64,000 nucleotides of DNA from G965212005 sp965212005 (lineage in GTDB: Bacteria > Pseudomonadota > Gammaproteobacteria > Porifericomitales > Porifericomitaceae): the NCBI GenBank assembly GCA_965212005.1, contig OZ243038.1:1922001-1986000 (forward strand), in the 5' to 3' direction. Below are positions 35,026-42,669 of the stretch, piece after piece; the first letter of the stretch is position 1, and each line of letters begins with the position of its first letter. Both the position numbers and the translations under genes were made by a program. Under the pieces are notes generated by a model. The model did not search any database and had not been told where the DNA came from. It was given only the letters and a program-made list of their open reading frames with translations.

Positions 35026-37004
35026 TCTTTGAAGAAATTATCATTCACAATTTCGGCATCTATAAGGGCCGTCACCAGATTCTGCTGTCCCCTAAATCCG
35101 AAAGAAAGCCCATCATCTTATTTGGCGGGCTCAACGGAGGTGGCAAGACCACCTTTCTTGATGCGCTGCAGTTAACCCTCTACGGCAAGTTTGCCCGCTG
35201 CTCTAACCGTGGCAGTCTGAGCTACGACGACTACTTGCGCGAGACTATCAACCGCCACTGCTCCGCTAAAGAGGGTTCGTCTCTAGAGCTAAAGTTCTCC
35301 AGCTACGTCGATGGTGAGCTGCGGACCTACCAGATCAAGCGCTTCTGGCGATCGACTGGCAAAACCATCAAAGAGGATATGGAGATCATCCGCAACGGTG
35401 AGCTTGATCCGGTGATGGCCGAACATTGGTATGAGTATGTAGATGAATTTCTACCACTGAGCATCTCTAGCCTGTTCTTTTTTGACGGTGAAAAAATCGA
35501 GGCACTCGCCGACCCCGAAGGCTCAGCCGACCTGATCCGCACCGGTATCACCTCGCTATTGGGTCTGGATATTGTCGACAAGCTCGGCACCGATCTCAAC
35601 GCCATACTGCGCACAGGTGTCAGTACCACAAAGAACTCAAAAACCAAGACGAAACCGAAAGATCAAATCGCCATCACCCGGCAAGAAGCGGCGCTGCAAG
35701 AGCTAAATAACCAGGGAAAGGAACTGACGACCAACCTCGCGAGTACCGCCACGGCTATCGATAATCTCCGCAAAGAGATTAAAAACCTCAAAAGCAGCTA
35801 TCGCAGCGCTGGCGGTGAGCTGTTTGATCAACGCGAATCCATGATCGCCAAACTCAGTAGTATTCAACACGCCATAGATCACAAAGAATCACTACTCAGA
35901 AAACAGGCCGAAGGCTTCGCCCCGCTCACTCTGGTTGAAGAATTACTTTGGCAAAGCCTGAAACAAGCCGAAGCGGAGTGCAGTGGCCGTGAGATCAAAC
36001 TTTTTCTCAGCAAGACCGCACAGCGCGATAAAGAATTGATCAAACATCTGGAGAAAAGTGGCGTCGATCCGAAGAGCATTCAACTGCTGAAAGACAAATT
36101 GGTTGCAGAGAATAGCACTCAAGAAAAAAAGATCCCCAAGAGTTTCTATCTCGACACTCCGACTGATGCTTTCACTGGACTCACTTCCGAACATTTTAAG
36201 GACTCCAGGGAGAGCAGCAAGCTGGTCAATGAGGAGCTTGCAGTGTTAGAAGAGCATCGGCTCAATGCAGAGCGCAATTTATCCGCCGTGCCTGAAGAAG
36301 CCTCCATTGCCGATATTCAGCAACAACTGAGAGACAATGAGACAACACTTATCAAGGCACAAGCCAAATACAGCCTTCTCGAAGAGCAGCTTACGCAAGT
36401 TAAGCGACAAATCGAACAAGCCGAAATCAGACTGTCCAACTTAAAGCTTGCCGACAACAAAAACAGCTTTGACGCTGAGCTCGATCGTAATATCGTCTCC
36501 AATATCGACAGAGTCAAAACTGTGCTGGAGAAGTTTCACCACACCATGGTAGAAAAACACATCAAGCACCTGGAATCTCTGGTCCTTGAGAGCTTCATGT
36601 CGCTCATTCGCAAATCCAGGCTGGTCAAGCGGATAATCATCGCGCCCGAAAGTTACCAACTTACTCTGCTCGACCAGCAATTAGAGCACATCCCCAGCCA
36701 CCGCCTCAGTGCCGGCGAGCGCCAAATTTTGGCTATATCGATTCTCTGGGGCCTGGCCAAGGCCTCAGGGCGACCACTACCCTCCATCATCGATACACCG
36801 TTTGGCAGACTGGATTCCAGGCACCGCAAGCAGCTGATCGAAAACTATTTTCCCAAGGCAAGCCACCAAGTCATCCTACTGTCTACTGACCAAGAGATTG
36901 ACCAGAGCTATCGCGACGACCTTAGCAAATACATCGGACGCGAATACCACATTGAGTACCGGGAGTCATTACAGACCTCCACTATCACCGAGGGCTATTT
37001 CTAA
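35022..37004 (+). CDS. dndD: DNA sulfur modification ATPase DndD (SMC/Rad50-like)
   Basis: 660-aa SMC-like ATPase thought to nick or reshape DNA for sulfur incorporation. N-terminal Walker A GGLNGGGKTT (35-44), a long coiled-coil centre (about 220-480, rich in Glu/Gln/Lys/Leu), ABC signature LSAGERQILAIS and Walker B SIIDTPFGRLDS near the C-terminus. Unlike the second ATPase at 45.9-47.8 kb, it has no CxxC hook. It overlaps dndC by 4 bp and dndE by 1 bp. Confidence 0.95.
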   Translation: MIFEEIIIHNFGIYKGRHQILLSPKSERKPIILFGGLNGGGKTTFLDALQLTLYGKFARCSNRGSLSYDDYLRETINRHCSAKEGSSLELKFSSYVDGELRTYQIKRFWRSTGKTIKEDMEIIRNGELDPVMAEHWYEYVDEFLPLSISSLFFFDGEKIEALADPEGSADLIRTGITSLLGLDIVDKLGTDLNAILRTGVSTTKNSKTKTKPKDQIAITRQEAALQELNNQGKELTTNLASTATAIDNLRKEIKNLKSSYRSAGGELFDQRESMIAKLSSIQHAIDHKESLLRKQAEGFAPLTLVEELLWQSLKQAEAECSGREIKLFLSKTAQRDKELIKHLEKSGVDPKSIQLLKDKLVAENSTQEKKIPKSFYLDTPTDAFTGLTSEHFKDSRESSKLVNEELAVLEEHRLNAERNLSAVPEEASIADIQQQLRDNETTLIKAQAKYSLLEEQLTQVKRQIEQAEIRLSNLKLADNKNSFDAELDRNIVSNIDRVKTVLEKFHHTMVEKHIKHLESLVLESFMSLIRKSRLVKRIIIAPESYQLTLLDQQLEHIPSHRLSAGERQILAISILWGLAKASGRPLPSIIDTPFGRLDSRHRKQLIENYFPKASHQVILLSTDQEIDQSYRDDLSKYIGREYHIEYRESLQTSTITEGYF

Positions 37005-37378
37005 TGGCGATCGATCATGTCTACGTCTCTGAGAAGGGGAAAAAACAACTCAGTAGACTAAAGTCAAAGACCGGCATACAACAATGGAATCATCTCTGTC
37101 GCTGGGCGTTTTGCTTATCTCTGAAAGAGAAATCTATCCCGCCCTACGAAGATATAGTCGCTGGCAACAGCATCGATATGACCTGGAAAACCTTCGCTGG
37201 CCAACATCCAGAGGTGTATTTGGCGCTGTTAAAAACGCGGCTAAAAAATGATGGTATTGCCCTCGACGAAGAGGGCCTGAAACTATATTTCAAGATTCAC
37301 CTGCACCGAGGTATTTCATACCTCAATCAAAAGGTGAATTCAATTAGCGACCTGCATCAGCTTCAGGTTTGTGCATGA
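37004..37378 (+). CDS. dndE: DNA sulfur modification protein DndE
   Basis: 124-aa small protein that binds nicked DNA in the Dnd complex. The family pattern VSEKGKKQLSRLKSKTGI followed by WNHLCRWAFCLSL is unmistakable. The C-terminus is Gln/Val-rich and unremarkable. Its stop overlaps the ATG of a broken downstream frame by 4 bp (ATGA). Confidence 0.95.
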   Translation: MAIDHVYVSEKGKKQLSRLKSKTGIQQWNHLCRWAFCLSLKEKSIPPYEDIVAGNSIDMTWKTFAGQHPEVYLALLKTRLKNDGIALDEEGLKLYFKIHLHRGISYLNQKVNSISDLHQLQVCA

Positions 37379-37750
37379 ATGAACGCAATGACATAGACCA
37401 CCCAATTTTGTGCAAGAAGGTCGATGCCAGTTTCCTCAGCGAACTAGTAACACCCATACCGCTCTGGCTATGGGACATCTGGAAGATTGATAGACTCTTT
37501 GGCAACGTAAAATCCAAAAAAATACCCAGCCAGCCAAGTCAATATTTCCTTCGAAAAAGTAACTTATACGGGACATGTATCTACCAGCATAAAAAACAAT
37601 GGCCGCCAGTTCGTTCGCTTAGCCATCACCAAAGAGCGTAAGGATCAACTGCGCAAGCAGTTCCTAATGAGCTATATGCGCCCACTTGAAGGACACCTTC
37701 TAAAGAATCAGGGCTATACCGGGGATATTGAATTCGATATACCCTTTTGA
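37375..37750 (+). pseudogene. Frameshifted gene directly downstream of dndE
   Basis: Begins MNERNDIDHPILCKKVDASF at the ATG overlapping the dndE stop. Near 37545 the protein-like reading jumps frame to ISFEKVTYTGHVSTSI, then FVRLAITKERKDQLRKQFL, and ends YTGDIEFDIPF at TGA 37748-37750. The same frame stays open for about 50 more codons after that TGA, up to the IS3 left end at 37900, so a nonsense mutation is also possible. The family is not recognised; it would have been part of the dnd operon. Confidence 0.55.
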
Positions 37751-37973
37751 GAGTTTATCAACATTGAATTTGATAGCGCAGTAAAGACCTCTATCTCACT
37801 GCACACTACCAGCAAAAGCCAACTTTCCCACTGTTATTTTAAAAACTCGTTGGCTCACCGGTCACCAAGAGAATTAATGATGAAATTAATCTTAAGAGCT
37901 GACCTTTCCCCCGAAAAGGTAGCCAGTTTCAAAGAGACTTTTCCCATAGAATCGACCCTATGGAGGTCTCAAA

Positions 37974-38240
37974 ATGAAAGGCAAGCGTTACAGTGAAGAA
38001 CAGATCATTGGTATTTTGAAGGAGCATGAAGCTGGAATGCCGACGCAGAACGTGGTCCGTAAGCACGGCATAGCCAACGGCACGCTGTATCGATGGAAAG
38101 CGAAGTATGGTGGCATGGAGGTTTCGGAAGCAAAGCGATTGCGGGCGCTGGAGGCGGAGAATGCGAAGTTGAAGCGATTGTTGGCCGATACCTTGTTGGA
38201 AAAGACCGCACTTGAGGACGTACTCGGAAAAAAATGGTGA
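37974..38240 (+). CDS. IS3-family transposase OrfA
   Basis: 88-aa helix-turn-helix protein (MKGKRYSEEQIIGILKE, then GIANGTLYRWKAKYGGM) with a leucine-zipper-like C-terminus (LRALEAENAKLKRLL). Preceded by GGAGG. It overlaps orfB by 7 bp. Confidence 0.92.
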   Translation: MKGKRYSEEQIIGILKEHEAGMPTQNVVRKHGIANGTLYRWKAKYGGMEVSEAKRLRALEAENAKLKRLLADTLLEKTALEDVLGKKW

Positions 38241-39052
38241 GGCCGGCGCAGCGACGCGGCGCCGTCGTGTATATGCAGTCGGCCTATCCCATGAGTCAAC
38301 GTAGGGCGTGCCGGCTGGCGCTACTGAGCCGCAAAGCGGCTGCCTACCAAGCCATTCCACACAATGACGGCGCACTAAAAGAGCGGCTCAAGGAACTGGC
38401 CGAGCGCTACCCGCGATACGGGTATCTGATGTTGCATGCATTGCTCAAGGCCCAGGGCCTGGTGGTCAACCGCAAACGCACCTATAGACTGTATACAGCG
38501 CTCGGCATGCAAATAAGAACCAGGCGGCGTAAGAAGCTCCACCAACCTCGGATACCGATGGCATTACCTACCCGGGTGAACGAACGTTGGTCATTGGACT
38601 TTGTGCACGACCAATTGGCGAATGGCCGACGGTTCCGGATCCTAAGCATCATAGATGACTTCTCTCGAAAATGTGTTGGCCAACTGGTTGACACGTCCAT
38701 CTCCGGCGCTCGTCTGGCGCGCTATCTGGATGAACTCGCCATGACGCGCTCATTGCCCACCTCGATCGTACTGGACAATGGTCCGGAACTGACCAGCAAG
38801 GCCATGTTTTTCTGGGCGCACAAAACCAAAGTAAAACTCTGCTTCATCCAGCCTGGGAAACCAACACAAAATGCGTTTGTTGAGAGCTTCAACGGACGCT
38901 TCCGTGACGGCTGCCTGAATCAACATTGGTTTAGATCGATCAATGATGCCAGGCAGATCATCAACGACTGGCGACATCACTACAACGATGTACGACCACA
39001 CAGCTCATTGGGCTATCGGGCACCGACCGTGTTCGAGGCAGAGGCTGCATGA
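38234..39052 (+). CDS. IS3-family transposase OrfB (DDE integrase)
   Basis: 272 aa, full length, with rve integrase core: Asp in WSLDFVHDQL, Asp in IVLDNGPELTS, Glu in AFVESFNGRFRDGCLN. N-terminal HTH_21 segment (ELAERYPRYGYLMLHALL). Usually made as an OrfAB fusion by frameshifting. This is the only intact IS3 copy of this type in the window. Confidence 0.93.
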   Translation: MVRPAQRRGAVVYMQSAYPMSQRRACRLALLSRKAAAYQAIPHNDGALKERLKELAERYPRYGYLMLHALLKAQGLVVNRKRTYRLYTALGMQIRTRRRKKLHQPRIPMALPTRVNERWSLDFVHDQLANGRRFRILSIIDDFSRKCVGQLVDTSISGARLARYLDELAMTRSLPTSIVLDNGPELTSKAMFFWAHKTKVKLCFIQPGKPTQNAFVESFNGRFRDGCLNQHWFRSINDARQIINDWRHHYNDVRPHSSLGYRAPTVFEAEAA

Positions 39053-39106
39053 TATGATGTTTTTGTCTCTCTTTGAATGGCTACCCAACAGGGGGAAGGT
39101 CAGAGC

Positions 39107-40310
39107 TGACCTTTCCCCCGAAAAGGTAGCCAGTTTCAAAGAGACTTTTCCCATAGAATCGACCATATGGAGGTCTCAGAATGAAAGGCAAGCGTTACAG
39201 TGAAGAACAGATCATTGGTATTTTGAAGGAGCATGAAGCTGGCATGCCGGCGCAGAACGTGGTCCGTAAGCACGGCATAGCCAACGGCACGCTGTATCGA
39301 TGGAAAGCGAAGTAGGGTGGCATGGAGGTCTAGCAAGCAAAGCGATTGCGGCCGCTGGAGGCGGAAAATGCGAAGTTGAAGCGATTGTTGGCCGATACGT
39401 TGCTGGAAAAGACCGCACTTGAGGACGTACCCGGAAAAAAATGGTGAGGCCGGCGCAGCGACGCGGCGCCGTCGTGTATATGCAGTCGGCCTATCCCATG
39501 AGTCAACGCAGGGCGTGCCGGCTGGCACTACTGAGCCGCAAAGCGGCTGCCTACCAAGCCATTCCACACAATGACGGCGCACTAAAAGAGCGGCTCAAGG
39601 AACTGGCCGAGCGCTACCCGCGATACGGGTATCTGATGTTGCCAAGCATTGCTCAAGGCCCAGGGCCTGGTGGTCAACCGCAAACGCACCTATAGACTGT
39701 ATACAGCGCTCGGCATGCAAATAAGAACCAGGCGGCGTAAGAAGCTGCACCAACCTCCGATACCGATGGCATTACCTACCCGGGTAAACGAACGTTGGTC
39801 ATTGGACTTTGTGCACGACCAATTGGCGAATAGCCGACGGATCCGGGTACTAAACATCATAGATGACTTCTCTCGAAAATGTGTTGGTCAACTGGTTGAC
39901 ACGTCCATCTCCGGCGCTCGCCTGGCGCGCTATCTGGATGAACTTGCCATGACGCGCTCATTGCCCACCTCGATCGTACTGGACAATGGTCCGGAACTGA
40001 CCAGCAAGGCCATGTTTTTCCGGGCACACAAAGCCAAAGTAAAACTCTGCTTCATCCAGCCTGAGAACCCAACACAGAATGCTTATGTTGAGAGCTTCAA
40101 CGGACGCTTCCGTGACGGCTGCCTGAATCAACATTGGTTCAGCTCGCTCAATGATGCCAGGCAGATCCTTAGCGACTGGCGAACCCACTACAACAATGTA
40201 CGACCACACAGCTCATTGGGTTACCGGGCACCGACCGTGTTTGAAGCAGAGGCTGCATGATATGATGTTTTTGTCTCTCTTTGAATGGCTACCCAACAGG
40301 GGTAAGGTCA
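39107..40310 (+). mobile_element. IS3-family insertion sequence, defective (tandem copy 2)
   Basis: 1204 bp, same ends as the preceding copy, starting only 4 bp (GAGC) after it and in the same orientation. Right end ...GGGGTAAGGTCA, then unrelated AATGGAATAC. It differs from copy 1 by many point changes, so it is not a fresh duplication. Confidence 0.9.
39181..40260 (+). pseudogene. IS3-family transposase OrfA/OrfB, inactivated
   Basis: orfA (ATG 39181) contains in-frame TAG codons: AAGTAGGGTGG at about 39314 and GTCTAGCAA just after. orfB is frameshifted near 39640, where TTGCATGCATTG of the intact copy is TTGCCAAGCATTG. The remaining integrase part (39649-40260) keeps the DDE residues. Confidence 0.9.
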
Positions 40311-40381
40311 AATGGAATACATGAATATATCTAGCTTCAAACTTGTTAATAGAAAAATTGACAAGTAAAACCAGCCAAAAA

Positions 40382-41563
40382 CTATCTGGAGTATTTTCTA
40401 ACAACAGTTACCATGAATAAGCTGGTTAAAATCAACCCTAGCAATGCTTGAATAGCTGAAACCACACGGACACTAGTACCAGCAGGTGAAAAGTCACCAT
40501 AACCAAGTGTGGTAAATGTAACAACACTATAATAAAGACCTATCCCCAATGGCTCCCAGAAGCTCTCTAAATTCCATACCGAAGCGCCGATTTGTACCAC
40601 AGCATTACTTTCTGGATTTTCACAAGGCATCCCATTACGGTAATTCCCTGATGAATATATTCCTTGAAAGGAGTAGATAAAAGTACAAATAATAATTACC
40701 CAAAGCGCTCGATACAAAACCCTTCCTGGCGACTCGCCATAGTTCGATACCCACTTATAGGCCCTAAGCGGCAAACACCTCCACCAACAAAGATTACTTA
40801 GCAATACGTCATTTTCTTCAACATAAAGCCTTGAAGCATCTTCATCATAACCTAAAATGTTATACTGCCTCCTTGCGCGGCGAATAATATCAATATGAGT
40901 TTTAAAATTTTCTCTGTATTTTTTATAGCTTGACATCGCATCCTCATACAGTCTAGCGGATCTTAAATGATCAAGGTTTAATGCTGCTATTGATGCAGCT
41001 TTTGAATAACGCTTATAGCAGCTAGATTTTCCAGCGTCATCTTCTTTCGCGCCACACTCCTTCCATTTCTCAATTTTCTCTTCATAATCTGCCCCGGTCA
41101 AGTCAAGTGCAGTAGCCACCCTTAGTGCAACATTGGCAACAAGATCTCTACCATTCAATGAAAAAACTTTCTCATATAATGAACTAAAATCTTGGTAGTG
41201 TTGCAGGCGAATACTGGCCAGATTCATGTTTAATAATAGTTTTTCCTTTTCATCAAACATCTCCTCTTCAAAATCATCTTCTCTTCGCCCCTCCAGTGTA
41301 CCAGCATCACCATCAATACATCGCCAAGAATAACGCTTTCCTACAACTAAAGATTTACCTTTATATTCTCTCAACCAACTTTCAAACTCCTCGACCTCAT
41401 CTCTTGCATAATCATCAGCAGAAACCTCATCACCACCCTGCAATTCATCAATTGAATGATAAATAAAAAATTCAGAAAGAAACTCTACTCCTGAAACATT
41501 CCTTTTTTCGGACAGCTTATCATTTAGGATTTTGAAGGCTTCATCATACCAATCCTTCTTCAT
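40382..41563 (-). CDS. Two-helix potassium channel with large cytoplasmic N-terminal domain
   Basis: 393 aa. The first ~270 residues are soluble, charged and helical with no recognised domain (acidic stretch ESWLREYKG.., EEEMFDEKEKLL). Then TM1 (about 283-303, ALWVIIICTFIYSFQGIY), the selectivity filter TFTTLGYGDFSPAG (about 349-362) and TM2 (about 365-388). The filter TxGYG marks K+ selectivity. Its ATG overlaps the stop of the ParB-like gene, so the two are coupled. The N-terminal domain may sense a signal from the partner (inference). Confidence 0.85.
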   Translation of the reverse strand: MKKDWYDEAFKILNDKLSEKRNVSGVEFLSEFFIYHSIDELQGGDEVSADDYARDEVEEFESWLREYKGKSLVVGKRYSWRCIDGDAGTLEGRREDDFEEEMFDEKEKLLLNMNLASIRLQHYQDFSSLYEKVFSLNGRDLVANVALRVATALDLTGADYEEKIEKWKECGAKEDDAGKSSCYKRYSKAASIAALNLDHLRSARLYEDAMSSYKKYRENFKTHIDIIRRARRQYNILGYDEDASRLYVEENDVLLSNLCWWRCLPLRAYKWVSNYGESPGRVLYRALWVIIICTFIYSFQGIYSSGNYRNGMPCENPESNAVVQIGASVWNLESFWEPLGIGLYYSVVTFTTLGYGDFSPAGTSVRVVSAIQALLGLILTSLFMVTVVRKYSR

Positions 41564-42615
41564 AGATCCGCCCCTCTATCAAAGTAAGAATTCAGTTCGG
41601 AGCGTATTTCCTTGAGAATCTTAATATCTTCTGCTTCTAAATCGATATCACCAAGCTTAACAACCAGAGATTTAAAATCTTTAATGTGCTTGCTTCGTGC
41701 ATGAATGTCAGAATGGTCCGGTGGCAGCTCTTCTAATCTTTCTCCCTCCATAAGCAGAGACAATCTTTCTTTACTCTCGACCGCTGAAATAAATTCCCTT
41801 GCCTTAGTTACATTTGTAACCTCTGCCTTATTCCCTCCCTTCGCCGTTATGGCACTATAGACTCGATGCAGTTCTTTCTTGTTAGTGAATTCATACACAT
41901 CGGCCTCTACATTTTCCTCCCAGCCAAGCCATTCCCGAGCTCCTCTGCTAGGCGAAAGAAATTCTGACAACAACGCGTAGTGCTTTTGCAAGATTCTATC
42001 ACCATATTCTTCGTCCTTTTTAAGCTGCTCAAAGGCTCTAAAATTTCGAAAACGCCTTTCGGCTTCAACATCTGATATACCAAGCAATGCGCCTATTTGC
42101 TCGAATGTATTTCCTGCACGATGACGCTCATCAATTAATCTAGCACTTTGATAACCAGACCATCTTTTGGGCCCGGAAACATGCCTAACCCCCATAAGCC
42201 CAGCTGAAAACTCCTTGAGTTCCTCATCAGTCCCTTCAATACAAACAACATTAAGTGATTTTGATTTCTTAAATATCTTATTAGGAATATCTATTTTCCC
42301 TTCAATATAATCTTCAACCAGGCCTTTTAGCGCAGCGGTCCTTCTGTTGCCCTCAACAACAAGATACAAATCTTCTGTCTCATCTGACTTTAACTTACGA
42401 ACGACTATTCTGTCCATTTCAAGAAAGCCATTTTTAACAATTGACTCTCTGAGCTCGCCCAATTTTTCCTTTTCCAGCCTTTTCAGCGTAGACTCTTGCT
42501 CGCGAACAATCTCGGACTCTTTGTACACCCTCAAATTGCGCTCATAGTCCAACCTATAATTATTTGGATCTAACACTAAACGGTTTATTGGCAGTTTTAT
42601 ATTTTTAAGATTCAT
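41560..42615 (-). CDS. ParB-like N-terminal domain protein
   Basis: 351 aa. The ParB/Srx-type fold is indicated by ESIVKNGFLEMDRIVV and the nucleotide-binding motif VVEGNRRTAALKGL (EGNRR at 88-92), followed by a helix-turn-helix-like FEQIGALLGISDVEAERRF (about 172-190). It is not adjacent to a parA gene, so a partition role is unlikely. It is coupled by 4 bp to the K+ channel gene. DndB and SspE-type proteins share related folds, so a defence role in this island is reasonable, but is inference. Confidence 0.75.
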   Translation of the reverse strand: MNLKNIKLPINRLVLDPNNYRLDYERNLRVYKESEIVREQESTLKRLEKEKLGELRESIVKNGFLEMDRIVVRKLKSDETEDLYLVVEGNRRTAALKGLVEDYIEGKIDIPNKIFKKSKSLNVVCIEGTDEELKEFSAGLMGVRHVSGPKRWSGYQSARLIDERHRAGNTFEQIGALLGISDVEAERRFRNFRAFEQLKKDEEYGDRILQKHYALLSEFLSPSRGAREWLGWEENVEADVYEFTNKKELHRVYSAITAKGGNKAEVTNVTKAREFISAVESKERLSLLMEGERLEELPPDHSDIHARSKHIKDFKSLVVKLGDIDLEAEDIKILKEIRSELNSYFDRGADL

Positions 42616-42669
42616 TTACTCTCTCTTTCAAAAAACGACACAAAGGAAATTTTTAACCCATTAAAGCTG

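Larger units (their letters stand above)
37900..39102 (+). mobile_element. IS3-family insertion sequence, complete (tandem copy 1)
   Basis: 1203 bp. Left end TGACCTTTCCCCCGAAAAGG and right end (inverted) TGACCTTCCCCCTGTTGGG, both continuing into GGTAGCCA..TTCAAAGAGAC. The left flank ends GAGC and GAGC follows the right end (39103-39106), consistent with a 4-bp target duplication. It holds intact orfA and orfB. Confidence 0.93.

Noticed and set aside
41560..42615. ParB-like gene as a plasmid or chromosome partition gene
   Set aside because: No ParA partner and no parS-like repeats nearby; it is coupled to a K+ channel gene instead.
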